Assembly: GCF_014522205.1 (NCBI RefSeq)
Contig: NZ_CP046884.1
Span: 1,550,001 to 1,614,000, forward strand
DNA: 64,000 nt
Direction: 5' to 3'
DNA from: Corynebacterium poyangense
GTDB taxonomy: Bacteria > Actinomycetota > Actinomycetes > Mycobacteriales > Mycobacteriaceae
This document shows, piece after piece, positions 48,701-58,522 of this stretch. The notes under the pieces are model-generated. The model did no database searches, was not told where the DNA came from, and saw only the letters and a program-made list of their open reading frames with translations. Both the position numbers and the translations under genes were made by a program. Each line of letters starts with the position of its first letter. Positions within the stretch are counted from its first letter, which is position 1.

Positions 48701-49227
48701 TTTTCCTTCCGTCGACGGTGCTTTAACACCCCAGCAGCTTCTTCAATAAAAGCACGCCGGTCCTCAGGTCTTGATTCTAGAATTTCAGATAATTTCCCCT
48801 GCCCGACAATGATATGCATTTCCCGGCCAATCCCGGAATCGCTTAATAGTTCCTGAACATCCATCAACCGCGCACGAGAACCATTAATCTCATATTCACT
48901 GCCCCCATCCCGAAACATTCTCCGGGTAACCGACACCTCTTGGTAGTCAATAGGTAAAACCCCATCATGGTTGTCGATGGTCAACGTCACCTCGGCCCGC
49001 CCCAAGGCTTTCCGTTCCCCCGCCCCAGCGAAAATAACGTCCTGCATTTTTCCGCCCCGCAAGGTCTTTGCCCCTTGCTCACCCATCACCCAGGCAAGGG
49101 CATCCACCACATTTGATTTCCCCGAGCCATTTGGCCCCACCACGGCGCAAATCCCCGGCTCAAACTTGAGAGTGGTAGCCGAGGCAAAGGATTTAAAGCC
49201 TTTCAGAGTCAGGGATTTTAAGTGCAC
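45733..49227 (-). CDS. smc: Chromosome segregation protein SMC
   Basis: Condensin ATPase organising and segregating the chromosome with ScpA/ScpB. 1,164 aa, full length. Walker A GPNGSGKSNVVDALAWVMG near residue 32. Long coiled coils (rich in Glu, Gln, Arg, Leu) run to a hinge around residues 495-620 (ELLGLEPGIDKAVAAALGAH) and back. C-terminal ABC signature LSLLSGGEKSLTALAML and Walker B FYVLDEVEAALDD. Starts MHLKSLTLKGFKSFA. Downstream of acyP, upstream of the unknown 1.2-kb-codon gene. Confidence 0.97.
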   Translation of the reverse strand: MHLKSLTLKGFKSFASATTLKFEPGICAVVGPNGSGKSNVVDALAWVMGEQGAKTLRGGKMQDVIFAGAGERKALGRAEVTLTIDNHDGVLPIDYQEVSVTRRMFRDGGSEYEINGSRARLMDVQELLSDSGIGREMHIIVGQGKLSEILESRPEDRRAFIEEAAGVLKHRRRKEKAQRKLAGMQANLDRLKDLTAELSRQLTPLARQAEAAKKAATVQAELREARHNLAAVQIIDLRVKLKSAEGEAQRAAEEEDILRLQLQELEQELGMYEEEVAVLSPRVAQAQEVHFQLSTLLERVSATLRIARDRAGDDGAEHSYSGPDPQLLEAQAKRAHSELSELKESIEIAEERLVTIEETVSEQEERLRMAEAEHLAQVRAIADRREGIVRLLAAEESQAKEVAARQAEIQRLSEDETFAKAQLQEIYEEQEEARRQLAQWEADAEPLNEAERRAQSELAQAKDRLTQIYEEQKGYERRIYGLQSRIETLRHTIPAVPIESVVEQGEWGLQPISELLGLEPGIDKAVAAALGAHSDALATSHWGEIEQKLQDVEVSRLTLMRWDDQPQHGGDGWHLEVELPGTISWLRDKMSPHPGIAEVITRLLADVVLVPDGVRAQEVVREDPRLRAVTLTGELYGEGWVQRGQAQSTRVEISSQISEAEMELTRVEHDAEQLKGTVAGAEHSAEDARMRSAKATAAIREITAKQEECRRNAQRIARDVERREEQWKRIQQQIREQEERRAQAERSLADTRDRVARVEEPDSTDQPSTEARDEAQTAVAQGRAMEMEVRMSLRQLQDKAEQLSGRADRLIQQAEQEKQARQRFEARMQQRRRRVALARKVVDLAAELEMTIRLEVDSAGAQRDDLLSRETQLKNQVNGLKQQVKQVRTHHARKVELSHDADMALSQAQVRHDETVDKTVEQLGIPVAELLENHQPGPDFDVSAERKRVKQAERDLRSLGKVNPLALEEYRALEERHRFLSSQLDDVLQARSDLEGVIYDVDARILQLFCDAWRDVEAEFPAVFRTLFPGGEGRLILTEPADMLTTGIEVEARPPGKKVTRLSLLSGGEKSLTALAMLVAIFKARPSPFYVLDEVEAALDDVNLRRLIALLEELRKDSQLIVITHQKPTMDVANVLYGVTMRDDGVTRVLSQRMSPHRVTKDTE

Positions 49228-49265
49228 GCGACTATCCTACGTGCTAGCCCCCGATCCCCCGAATT

Positions 49266-49550
49266 CTAGCTCGTTTCAAAACCAGATATTCCCCGTGGTT
49301 CTGACCACTGGGCAATGACCTTGTCAACCTGACCAGGACGTCTGGTGGTGCTGGGTTGTTCTTCAAGCCACCGCAAGAGACACTCGACGTCTTTTGCCTC
49401 TCCTTCCGCAACCACGCACACCCTGCCGTCGGGCAAATTCCTCGCTGAACCAGCTAAGCCTAAGGACAAAGCCTGGCTCCTCGTCCACCAACGAAACCCA
49501 ACCCCTTGGACTGTGCCGTGAACAAAAGCAGTCAGCCGGCTTTGGCTCAT
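49266..49550 (-). CDS. acyP: Acylphosphatase
   Basis: Small enzyme hydrolysing acyl phosphates. 94 aa from ATG 49550 (MSQSRLTAFVHGTVQGVGFR), with the family's catalytic Arg in GTVQGVGFRWW and Asn in GSARNLPDGRV. The longer reading to 49574 adds unmatched residues; GAAGG precedes ATG 49550. Start and stop overlap (ATGA) with the AGCS symporter gene, so they are coupled. Position beside smc is conserved in mycobacteria. Confidence 0.92.
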   Translation of the reverse strand: MSQSRLTAFVHGTVQGVGFRWWTRSQALSLGLAGSARNLPDGRVCVVAEGEAKDVECLLRWLEEQPSTTRRPGQVDKVIAQWSEPRGISGFETS

Positions 49551-51031
49551 AGCACCTTCGCTCCTTTCTCCCAATCACGAGTAACTGGGTCATCGCCTTC
49601 CCAGCAATCCACGTTTTTAGCCTCCGGCAGCATTGAACGATGGAATACTGGATCGAGGCCGTGACTACGCTGGACAGAGTAATTGCGCAACAGTTTAAAG
49701 GCGTATCCACCCAAGGGCACAATAGCGATGAGGTTAATAATTGCCATCGTCGCTGAGAACGTATCAGCCAGGGCCCAGACTAGTGGCACTGTTCCAATAG
49801 CTCCCCCGAAGACGCAGAGCAACACAACTACGCGATATAGCTTAAGCACCGTGGGGGATTCGGTAAAGAACATAATGTTGGTTTCTGCCAAATAGTAATT
49901 TCCAATGACTGAGGAAAAAGCGAGAATAAAGAGGATGAAAGTAACGAAGTGGATACCCCAATGTCCAACTTCGGCAGCGAGAGCATCTTGGGTCAGGGTG
50001 GCTGATTTCATGTCCGCACCAAATTGAGGGTTGGACAGCAAGATAATAAAAGCGGTAATTGAGCAAACCAGGAGAGTATCAAAATACACACCTAGGGTTT
50101 GTACTAATCCCTGTTTCACCGGGTGCGACACCGTGGCGGTGGCAGCAGCATTAGGTGCAGACCCCTGACCGGCTTCATTAGAAAACAGACCACGACGCAT
50201 ACCATTACTAAAAGCAGCACCCAGGGTAGCTCCAGCTATTTCCCGTAGACCAAGAGCGCTGCCAATAATGTCGGCGAGCATACCCGGGATCTTTTCAGCA
50301 TTTAAGATCAGTACGACAACCCCGATAAGCAGGTAAGCACCAGCCATGAAGGGGACAATGACTTGGGTGGCGTTTGCGATACGTTGTACCCCGCCAAAAA
50401 TAATGGCTGCGGTAAGAGCTGCGACGGCAATTCCCACCACGATTTTCAGGTTCATCCCATCATAGTCGAGTGAGTTCGATACCGCCTCAACGATGGAGTT
50501 CGTTTGCACTGCGTTGTACACAAAACCATAGGTGATGGTGATGGCAATACCGAAAATCACAGCCAACCAGCGAGTATTGAGTCCCTTAGTCATGTAATAG
50601 GCGGGACCACCACGATAAGCCTTACCGTCTTTTGTTTTCCAGAGCTGAGCTAGAGTGGATTCGACAAAAGCGGTAGCGCCGCCGAGGAGCGCGATCATCC
50701 ACATCCAGAACACAGCGCCCGGACCGCCGAGAGAAATCGCAACCGCGACACCGGCCACGTTTCCCGTACCTACGCGGGACGCGGCTGAAATTGAAAAAGC
50801 CTTAAACGCAGAAATAGATTGATCATCTTTTTCTCCGCTGTGGCCTTCATGAGGAACAGGACGTTCAGTTACTGCTCGGAACATATCCGGAATCATCCGG
50901 ATTTGGACCAACAATGTCCGTAAGCCGAAGTAAAAACCGGCCAAAATCAAAATGATTGGGACAACCCACGTCCATAAAAAGGGGTTGATCCCGTTTGTCA
51001 GGAAGGATTCCAGTGTTGCCATGAAAGGCAT
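49547..51031 (-). CDS. Alanine/glycine:cation symporter (AGCS family)
   Basis: 494-aa membrane transporter with about ten hydrophobic helices. Family segments are SISAASRVGTGNVAGVAVAIS, GGPGAVFWMWMIALLGGATAFVESTL in two parts, FSNGMRRGLFSNEAGQGSAPNAA and FAFSSVIGNYYLAETN-like motifs. It imports alanine or glycine with sodium in the family. ATG 51031 (MPFMATLESFLTNG) is the best start after GGGG. Inserted between mutM and acyP; not a usual member of this cluster. Confidence 0.9.
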   Translation of the reverse strand: MPFMATLESFLTNGINPFLWTWVVPIILILAGFYFGLRTLLVQIRMIPDMFRAVTERPVPHEGHSGEKDDQSISAFKAFSISAASRVGTGNVAGVAVAISLGGPGAVFWMWMIALLGGATAFVESTLAQLWKTKDGKAYRGGPAYYMTKGLNTRWLAVIFGIAITITYGFVYNAVQTNSIVEAVSNSLDYDGMNLKIVVGIAVAALTAAIIFGGVQRIANATQVIVPFMAGAYLLIGVVVLILNAEKIPGMLADIIGSALGLREIAGATLGAAFSNGMRRGLFSNEAGQGSAPNAAATATVSHPVKQGLVQTLGVYFDTLLVCSITAFIILLSNPQFGADMKSATLTQDALAAEVGHWGIHFVTFILFILAFSSVIGNYYLAETNIMFFTESPTVLKLYRVVVLLCVFGGAIGTVPLVWALADTFSATMAIINLIAIVPLGGYAFKLLRNYSVQRSHGLDPVFHRSMLPEAKNVDCWEGDDPVTRDWEKGAKVL

Positions 51032-51067
51032 GCTACCCCGCCGGTGATACACAACACCATTTCAGGA

Positions 51068-51919
51068 TCAAAGTAATTGACACCCTGGGCACCAATGGGT
51101 AGATCTGTTCATCCACGACACTCTTTGAATAGTTGTGCCACAACGCGGACAGGCCCTGCCTTCTTGCCCATATACCACCAAGGATCGGGAGAAATATCCC
51201 GACGCCCCATTAACGTTCACATAGAGGCTATCGAAACTCGTCCCCCCAGCCGCTAAGGCTTTGAGCATGACTTCTTGGACGCATGACAGCAGTGTTACTA
51301 CATCTGTGAACCGTAATCGGTAAGCTTTGCGGGTTGGTTTTATTCCCGCCGCCCATAGGGCCTCATCAGCATAAATATTACCGATTCCCGACACCACAGT
51401 TTGATCTAAGATCACCCGTTTAATCTCAGATCTTTTTGTTCGGATCCGGCGAGCGCACACGCGACTATCGAAATCTTGATCCAGGGGATCAATAGCAATA
51501 TGGCTGACTGGGACCGGGACGCCAGTCTCATCATAGGGGCACCAGAGCCACCGTCCGAAGGTGCGTTGATCCAAGAAACTGAGTTGTTTCATCGGTGCTT
51601 CCGGATGAAGTGGATCAGACAGTAGAGCTTTGATGCGCAGATGAGGGGAGGTGACTTGTCCCGGCGGGCCTACCAGCATTTGGCCGCTCATCCCCAGGTG
51701 GACAAAAAGTGCACTGTCTCCGTGGTTGAGGTCAAACCACATGTATTTACCGCGGCGACGAATTGCCGTGATTTTACTGTTGCCGAGAAGAGTAGCGAGG
51801 TCACCGTCTTGTCCGCGGTTAGCGCGCGGATGATAGACCTCAACATGGTGGAAACTCGTGCCTAGGAGATGAGACTCTAGGCCGCGTCGGACAACTTCTA
51901 CTTCGGGAAGCTCAGGCAC
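51068..51919 (-). CDS. mutM: Formamidopyrimidine-DNA glycosylase (Fpg/MutM)
   Basis: Base-excision repair enzyme removing 8-oxoguanine and formamidopyrimidines, with lyase activity from the N-terminal proline. 283 aa. MPELPEVEVVRRGLE carries catalytic Pro2 and Glu3; Lys in GKYMWFDL; the C-terminal zinc finger is CPRCGTTIQRVSWMNRSTHW followed by CPGC. It sits between rnc and the symporter in the rnc-mutM-smc cluster. Confidence 0.97.
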   Translation of the reverse strand: MPELPEVEVVRRGLESHLLGTSFHHVEVYHPRANRGQDGDLATLLGNSKITAIRRRGKYMWFDLNHGDSALFVHLGMSGQMLVGPPGQVTSPHLRIKALLSDPLHPEAPMKQLSFLDQRTFGRWLWCPYDETGVPVPVSHIAIDPLDQDFDSRVCARRIRTKRSEIKRVILDQTVVSGIGNIYADEALWAAGIKPTRKAYRLRFTDVVTLLSCVQEVMLKALAAGGTSFDSLYVNVNGASGYFSRSLVVYGQEGRACPRCGTTIQRVSWMNRSTHWCPGCQLL

Positions 51920-51925
51920 AAATTC

Positions 51926-52708
51926 CTAGCTTTCCGAGTCAACCTTAGGCAACGTGGCCAAGAGTTCATTAATGTCACCGCGAAGCCGCGAGAAAGCCTG
52001 ATGTGCCGCAGCTTGTTCGGCTAGTTTCTTATTGGTGCCCTCGCCTTTCCCAAAGATGCGTCCGGCGACGATTGCATCAGCAAAAAAATGCAGCTCGTGC
52101 TCTGGGCCGCTGGTGGTGGTTTGGTAGGTCACCAACCCTAAGCGCCGGTGAGATACCCGTTCCTGAAGGGTGGTCTTCCAGTCTTGGTGGCGCCCCTGAG
52201 CAGTAGCATGATCGATTTTCTGACGGAATAACCGCAACACCACATCGCGAGCGGTATGAAAACCATGCTCTAGGTAAATGGCGCCTAGCAACGCTTCGGT
52301 CGTGTCCGCCAGAATAGAATCCTTATTGGCTCCATCAGTGCTTTGTTCACCGCGGCCTAGCAGGATGTGAGGTCCTAAATTGATAGCTCGTGCAATATCC
52401 GCCAAGCCATAACGAGAGACAATCGACGCGCGCATCTTAGAAATATCGGATTCTGGGCGCTCCGGATATTGCTGATAGAGCTGTCCGGCGACTGATAAAC
52501 CGAGGACCGCGTCACCCAAAAATTCTAAGCGCTCATTATTCGGCAAACTTCCGTTTTCGTTGGCGAAAGACCGGTGGGTCAAGGCTAACCGTAGCAGATC
52601 ATCTGATAGCTCTACCCCTAGTTTCTCCACTAAGGGTGCGTGATCAACGGCGGCGTAGGCCTGGGCTAGGGCTTCAGGACCGCTGAGCCGAGTTCGTTTC
52701 CGGCTCAT
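51926..52708 (-). CDS. rnc: Ribonuclease III
   Basis: Double-stranded-RNA endonuclease processing rRNA and mRNA. 260 aa from ATG 52708 (MSRKRTRLSGPEAL). Catalytic signature NERLEFLGDAVLGLSVAGQL near residue 60 with the metal-binding Glu/Asp; a second acidic site is DTTEALLGAIYLEHGF. The dsRNA-binding domain occupies about the last 75 residues (DWKTTLQERVSHRRLG, KKLAEQAAAHQAFSRL). ATG overlaps the DUF177 stop by 4 bp. Confidence 0.96.
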   Translation of the reverse strand: MSRKRTRLSGPEALAQAYAAVDHAPLVEKLGVELSDDLLRLALTHRSFANENGSLPNNERLEFLGDAVLGLSVAGQLYQQYPERPESDISKMRASIVSRYGLADIARAINLGPHILLGRGEQSTDGANKDSILADTTEALLGAIYLEHGFHTARDVVLRLFRQKIDHATAQGRHQDWKTTLQERVSHRRLGLVTYQTTTSGPEHELHFFADAIVAGRIFGKGEGTNKKLAEQAAAHQAFSRLRGDINELLATLPKVDSES

Positions 52709-53238
52709 AAGAATTTCTCCAATCCAGCCCACCGGGGATCCGGAAGCTTCTCCTCGTCTTCTCCAGAAATCCCGTCTGGAGCTGGGACGGTGTCATCATC
52801 TACGCAACCACCAAGGCATTGCGGATTAAAGGGAAGGCTTAATCCCGCCTCATCAATAAGAAGCTGAAGCAGATCAATTTTCCCATTATCAACGTGCCCT
52901 AAACCATCATTAATATCCTCATCATCCTCATCAGGGTTCCCTTCCACAAAATGTGGATCAGCGCTAAAAACGCCGCTGATATGGAAGGAGGATTCCGGAC
53001 GCAGCTCATGCAAGCAGCGCACACACTCACCGGTGAGGATGGCTCGGACATCAGCGTCTGCCATGATTGCATCGCCTAGCGGGGTCAAAGTGGCCTCAAC
53101 CGTGACCTCTTGACCCTCGGGGATACCAATCATTTCCACTCCAATTCGAGTGGGGCTGGGCCCAATTTGGACACGGTGTTCTGGTAGGTCGCCAGATTTC
53201 AATAAGTCAGCGACATCAAAGATAAAAGGTGAAGTCAT
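52705..53238 (-). CDS. DUF177 (YceD-like) protein
   Basis: 177-aa acidic protein of the DUF177/YceD family, with the conserved CVRCLHELRPE and CLGGCVDDD cysteine pairs separated by an acidic linker (NPDEDDEDINDG). In other bacteria family members precede rpmF and take part in rRNA precursor processing; here rpmF is not adjacent, as in other actinobacteria. Coupled to rnc by the ATGA overlap. Confidence 0.92.
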   Translation of the reverse strand: MTSPFIFDVADLLKSGDLPEHRVQIGPSPTRIGVEMIGIPEGQEVTVEATLTPLGDAIMADADVRAILTGECVRCLHELRPESSFHISGVFSADPHFVEGNPDEDDEDINDGLGHVDNGKIDLLQLLIDEAGLSLPFNPQCLGGCVDDDTVPAPDGISGEDEEKLPDPRWAGLEKFL

Positions 53239-53268
53239 GGTGACTGTAAAGCCTACCTGCCTACCCCA

Positions 53269-54027
53269 CTAATTGTCGTATCCATAGTCACGATCCGAAT
53301 AGGATCGCTCAGAGTACTCTCCGTATCCTCGGTCAGCACCTCCGGCTCCCGCACCCCGGCGTAATGCCTGACGGTCGCGAGAAATAGTCCGTAGGACTGT
53401 TGAGAGGGTCTCTTCGAAATCAGCGAGCTTGCCGTCGACAAACTGGTCGCACTCGGTGCGGAGTTTCCGTGAGTCACTGTGCGCAGCATCGACAACACGG
53501 TGTGCCTCTTCATTAGCTCGACGTACGACCTCAGACTCAGAAACCAACCGACGCTGTTCCGCTAATCCTTCTTCAACACTGCGCTGATAATGGTCATTGC
53601 CATCAGCTACCAAGCGATCAGCTTCGCCACGGGCCCGAGCCACAATGTCTTCAGCATCTTCCCGAGCGGTACTGACCATATGGTTGGCTTCATCTTCAGC
53701 TTTAGCCACAGTGCTGCTGGCGCGTTGCTGAGCGTCCTCAATCATGTCGTGGGATTGGGCTGTGGCATCATCTACTAGCCGGTCTGCTTCCTCCTGAGCA
53801 TCAGCCACAATATCGTGGGCACGTTCCTCAGCGCCGCGGATCAGCTCATCGCGCCGATCTAAGACATCCTGAGCATCATCAACTTCAGCGGGTAAGGCAT
53901 TGCGGAGATCATCGAGCAAAGCTAGCACTTCATTGCGCGGCACCATGCAATTAGAAGTCATGGGAACGCCGTAGGCTTGCTCTACGGTTTGGACTAATTC
54001 ATCAAGGGCCTCAAAGACGCGGTACAT
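53269..54027 (-). CDS. SepIVA-like DivIVA-domain cell division protein
   Basis: 252-aa, strongly charged coiled-coil protein (many Ala/Asp/Glu/Arg heptads such as AHDIVADAQEEADRLVDDAT). It opens with MYRVFEALDELVQTVEQAYG and has a disordered Gly/Tyr/Asp tail ending RDYGYDN. It matches mycobacterial SepIVA in layout and in its place upstream of DUF177-rnc. SepIVA acts at the septum and in polar growth there; the same role is inferred here. ATG 54027 is preferred over the open frame to 54072. Confidence 0.85.
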   Translation of the reverse strand: MYRVFEALDELVQTVEQAYGVPMTSNCMVPRNEVLALLDDLRNALPAEVDDAQDVLDRRDELIRGAEERAHDIVADAQEEADRLVDDATAQSHDMIEDAQQRASSTVAKAEDEANHMVSTAREDAEDIVARARGEADRLVADGNDHYQRSVEEGLAEQRRLVSESEVVRRANEEAHRVVDAAHSDSRKLRTECDQFVDGKLADFEETLSTVLRTISRDRQALRRGAGAGGADRGYGEYSERSYSDRDYGYDN

Positions 54028-54103
54028 GCCCCCAGATTGTAGCGAGGCCGCGTCCCCAAGAGGTGGAGCCACGGCCTAGAACTAGAGTCTTTAACCCTGA
54101 TTT

Positions 54104-55492
<1,389 letters not shown>

Positions 55493-55497
55493 TCATC

Positions 55498-55530
55498 TTT
55501 CTATCGGCAGGTAGATGAACGCAAATAATA
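55498..55530 (-). promoter_or_regulatory. gdhA promoter with AmtR-type operator
   Basis: AmtR-like box TTTCTATCGGCAGGTAGATG at 55498-55517 (CTAT-N6-GTAG, one change from CTAT-N6-ATAG). On the minus strand TATTAT (complement of 55525-55530) is a -10 candidate, placing the box just downstream of it, over the transcription start. That position fits repression. Confidence 0.65.
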
Positions 55531-55588
55531 TTTGTATGGTTTGACTCACATTCGCGCGTGATAGTGCACCATAGGTTAATCTTTGCCC

Positions 55589-56692
55589 ATGGCTTCTCCT
55601 CGCATCGTGATTTGCCCCGATTCCCTCAAAGGTACTGCCACCGCATCCGACGCGGCTCAATTCTTGGCGGACGGTATTCACCAGCTCTTACCCCATGCTG
55701 ACATCGTGTGCACTCCCCTCGCCGATGGTGGTGAAGGCACCGCCGAAATTTTAGGTGGAGAAGAGATTACCCTTCCCACCACCAACGCCGTCGGGCGGTT
55801 GAGTGAAGCTACCTATTATTGGGACGCGCAACACCACACCGCGCATATTGATATAGCGGCTGCCTCAGGTCTGCCTGAGGTCTCAGACAATCTTCAACCG
55901 CTGCGGGCAGATACGTATGGCACTGGAGTTCTTATTGCTGATGCCTGTACTCGGGGTGCGACCACCATCGTGCTATGCCTTGGTGGTTCCGCTACCACTG
56001 ATGGAGGTACCGGGATCATGGTGGCGCTTGGCGCTCAGCCATTAGACTCCCGCGGCTATCCCGTTGCCCCGGGCGGCGGACACCTCAGTGAAATTGTTCG
56101 TTTTAATATCACCGAACTTAATGTTCCTGCTGCTGCTGTTGAGTGGGAGCTTCTTGGTGACGTAACCTCCCCTGCTATCGGCGAACACGGAGCCGCCCAC
56201 GTCTTTGGCCCGCAAAAAGGCGCGTCGGAAGAAGAAGTGCTAACACTTGATGCTGGGATTGCCCATCTTTGTGGCGTTTTAGATATTGATCCTCGGCTCC
56301 CTCGGCTGGGCGCAGCCGGCGCTGCCGGGGTAGGAGTCCTCGGGCTGTCGCGATTTATCCACGGCAACGACGAGCACGTGCGCCTTAAGCCAGGGGCAGC
56401 CACAGTTATGGAAAAACAACGCCTAGCTGACGCAATCTCGCAAGCAGATGTGGTTATTAGTGCCGAGGGGGCTTTGGACTCGCAGTCTTTTAGCGGAAAA
56501 ATCATTGGTAATGTAGCTGAGCTCACTGCCCAGCACGGGGTTCCGATGATCGTTGTCGCCGGGAAAGTCGACCAGACGTTGTCTTTACCTCAACACCTCA
56601 GCGCTTATCAGCTACCTCCCGGGGAGGTGAGCTGGCAGTTGCGAGAAGCTGGAAAAGACATCGCACGTTCCCTAAGCCAGCAGAACTCTTAA
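55589..56692 (+). CDS. Glycerate kinase
   Basis: Phosphorylates glycerate (2- or 3-phosphoglycerate product) to feed lower glycolysis. 367 aa, the GarK/GlxK family. PDSLKGTATASDAAQFLADG is the N-terminal signature; PLADGGEGTAEIL, LGGSATTDGGTGIM and the ATP-binding SAEGALDSQSFSGKIIGNVA follow. ATG 55589 is chosen; a TTG two codons earlier is less likely. TAGGTT (55572-55577) as a -10 would give an almost leaderless transcript. Divergent from gdhA, convergent with the unknown gene at 56689. Confidence 0.92.
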   Translation: MASPRIVICPDSLKGTATASDAAQFLADGIHQLLPHADIVCTPLADGGEGTAEILGGEEITLPTTNAVGRLSEATYYWDAQHHTAHIDIAAASGLPEVSDNLQPLRADTYGTGVLIADACTRGATTIVLCLGGSATTDGGTGIMVALGAQPLDSRGYPVAPGGGHLSEIVRFNITELNVPAAAVEWELLGDVTSPAIGEHGAAHVFGPQKGASEEEVLTLDAGIAHLCGVLDIDPRLPRLGAAGAAGVGVLGLSRFIHGNDEHVRLKPGAATVMEKQRLADAISQADVVISAEGALDSQSFSGKIIGNVAELTAQHGVPMIVVAGKVDQTLSLPQHLSAYQLPPGEVSWQLREAGKDIARSLSQQNS

Positions 56693-57084
56693 GGAAGAAT
56701 TTCGATCTTCCACGGGAAGATCGCCGGTAGTTCATAATCGGTTTCCCTCATCAATAACACTGGATCTTGAGGTAATTGCGCCTGAGGAGTCAAAAATCGA
56801 GAGAGCACCATGGCTAACTGATTGACAGAACCGTGCAGCCCGATGAGGGAGATGGCGTATCTGTGCACCCTCATATCATCGGCACCTAAGCCGTGTTCTT
56901 GACTAAAGGTCTCGCGCAGCTGCGCTTCTACCCCTTCTTCCAGATGAGGATCAGGGGTGTGGTCAACAGCTGCGGACTCAAGTTTCCCAGCCTCGGCGAG
57001 TCTATCCATAGCGGCACCAAAAGCACTGGCTAATTGATCAGCAAGTGAATCCGGGACAAGACAATCAAATTGGATCACGGGCAT
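56689..57084 (-). CDS. Conserved small protein of unknown function
   Basis: 131-aa acidic protein (MPVIQFDCLVPDSLADQLAS). I do not recognise it. No signal peptide, membrane segment or cofactor motif is visible; the N-terminal beta-strand followed by a helix and the Val-Ile repeats resemble a small alpha/beta fold, possibly tautomerase-like. Its stop overlaps that of glycerate kinase by 4 bp. Divergent from the DUF4921 gene, 29 bp apart, so the two promoters overlap. Confidence 0.6.
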   Translation of the reverse strand: MPVIQFDCLVPDSLADQLASAFGAAMDRLAEAGKLESAAVDHTPDPHLEEGVEAQLRETFSQEHGLGADDMRVHRYAISLIGLHGSVNQLAMVLSRFLTPQAQLPQDPVLLMRETDYELPAIFPWKIEILP

Positions 57085-57113
57085 GAGGACACTCTAGCGA
57101 TACCCTGGGAGAT

Positions 57114-58451
57114 ATGACAGCTCCCATGAATTTCCGGCCGAACCCGCTGACCACCATGGCGGACGGCACAATCAAGCAAGTCAATCCCTTTTCTGGGACC
57201 GAGGTCTGGACGGTTCCAGGCCGGGGGAATCGTCCCTTAGCGCGTTCCATCGCCAATCCCCAGCCGCTTGATGATGATATGCGGTATCGGCAAGATGCTT
57301 TCGGTTCTGAGCGTCCACTCGATACCCCGCCTGAGAAAGCCCGAATGGTGCGAATTGGCGATCATTGGGAAATTCTTCGTGGTTTATTGCCGGATGAATT
57401 AGCGAGCCATCCGGCTGAGTTTCGACGTGTCCCCAATCTTTTTGAAATCGTTTCTTATGACTATTGGCGAGAAAACTATCAGTACTCTCCGGACCCAGAA
57501 ACCTCCGCGAGAATGGAGCGCTATCTCCGTGACCCGGCTGGAAAAGAACACGTCAAGAACATTGTGAGGACCAGGTTAAAAGCCTCTGGACGCCACCACG
57601 ATGCCGAAACTTTTAAGGATAATGACCTGCTAGCCTTGGCTCCCTCTTATTTCGCCGGAGGACACGACGTCATTATCGCCCGACGCCACTATGTTGATGA
57701 TGCCGTTGACAGTTCCCAGCTCGCTTCCTCAGGAACCTTGACGCAGGAAGAACATGCGGGGTTTATTCTGTTCACCGTAGACGCGATGCGCGATCTTTAT
57801 GAAAGAAACCGCTATGCCCAGTACGTCGTCGCCTTTCAAAATTGGTTATCTCCAGCCGGCGCGTCCTTTGAGCATCTCCACAAGCAGCTCGTTGCTATTG
57901 ATGAGGCCTCTGTCCAGGCAGAACTAGAAATTTCTCGGCTGCGTCAAAATCCCAACATGTACAACGAATGGGGAGCCGACTTCGCTTTCCAGCACAACCT
58001 CGTCATTGCTGAAAATGATTATGGAATAGTGGCTGCTGGGGTTGGGCACCGCTACCCCACACTCACGTTGTATTCTCGCTCTGAGACCTCAGAACCGTGG
58101 CTTCAGAGCGAGGACGAGGTTCGAGGAATGAGTGATCTTATCCACGCCTGCCATGCGGCAGCTGGTCCCCATGTGGCATGTAATGAGGAATGGCACCATC
58201 GTCCCCCAGGCCTGGATTTAGCGATGCCCTGGCGCATTAACATCAAATGGCGGGTATCTACCCTCGCCGGTTTTGAAGGCGGCACCAAGATATATGTCAA
58301 CACGCTCTCACCGGTGGACGTTCGCGACAAAGTGGTTCCAGAGCTATATCGACTCCGCGATGAAGGACACATTTCCCAGCAAATTCGTATTGCCACGGAG
58401 TGTCAGGCTCAGCGCAATCCCTTGCGCTATAACCCGCTACTGCGCCTTTAA
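57114..58451 (+). CDS. DUF4921 family protein, GalT/HIT-like
   Basis: 445-aa cytosolic protein of the DUF4921 family (FNPLTTMADGTIKQVNP-like opening, here MADGTIKQVNPFSGTEVWTV). ASFEHLHKQLVAIDE contains an HxHxQ arrangement like the HPHxQ active site of galactose-1-phosphate uridylyltransferases and other HIT-fold nucleotide transferases. Uridylyl or adenylyl transfer is therefore a reasonable guess, but the substrate is unknown. ATG 57114 has GGGAG close by; ATG 57126 is possible. Followed by an M20 amidohydrolase on the same strand. Confidence 0.82.
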   Translation: MTAPMNFRPNPLTTMADGTIKQVNPFSGTEVWTVPGRGNRPLARSIANPQPLDDDMRYRQDAFGSERPLDTPPEKARMVRIGDHWEILRGLLPDELASHPAEFRRVPNLFEIVSYDYWRENYQYSPDPETSARMERYLRDPAGKEHVKNIVRTRLKASGRHHDAETFKDNDLLALAPSYFAGGHDVIIARRHYVDDAVDSSQLASSGTLTQEEHAGFILFTVDAMRDLYERNRYAQYVVAFQNWLSPAGASFEHLHKQLVAIDEASVQAELEISRLRQNPNMYNEWGADFAFQHNLVIAENDYGIVAAGVGHRYPTLTLYSRSETSEPWLQSEDEVRGMSDLIHACHAAAGPHVACNEEWHHRPPGLDLAMPWRINIKWRVSTLAGFEGGTKIYVNTLSPVDVRDKVVPELYRLRDEGHISQQIRIATECQAQRNPLRYNPLLRL

Positions 58452-58522
58452 GACTGAAAACACAGGTCTATAATGGGACTTCGCTAAAAGAATTAGTTGT
58501 TACTCACCGAGGAAGAGGAAAG

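Noticed and set aside
54028..54103. Terminator of gdhA (AGGCCG/CGGCCT)
   Set aside because: A 6-bp stem with a 20-nt loop and no T-run on the relevant strand; too weak, and partly upstream of sepIVA.
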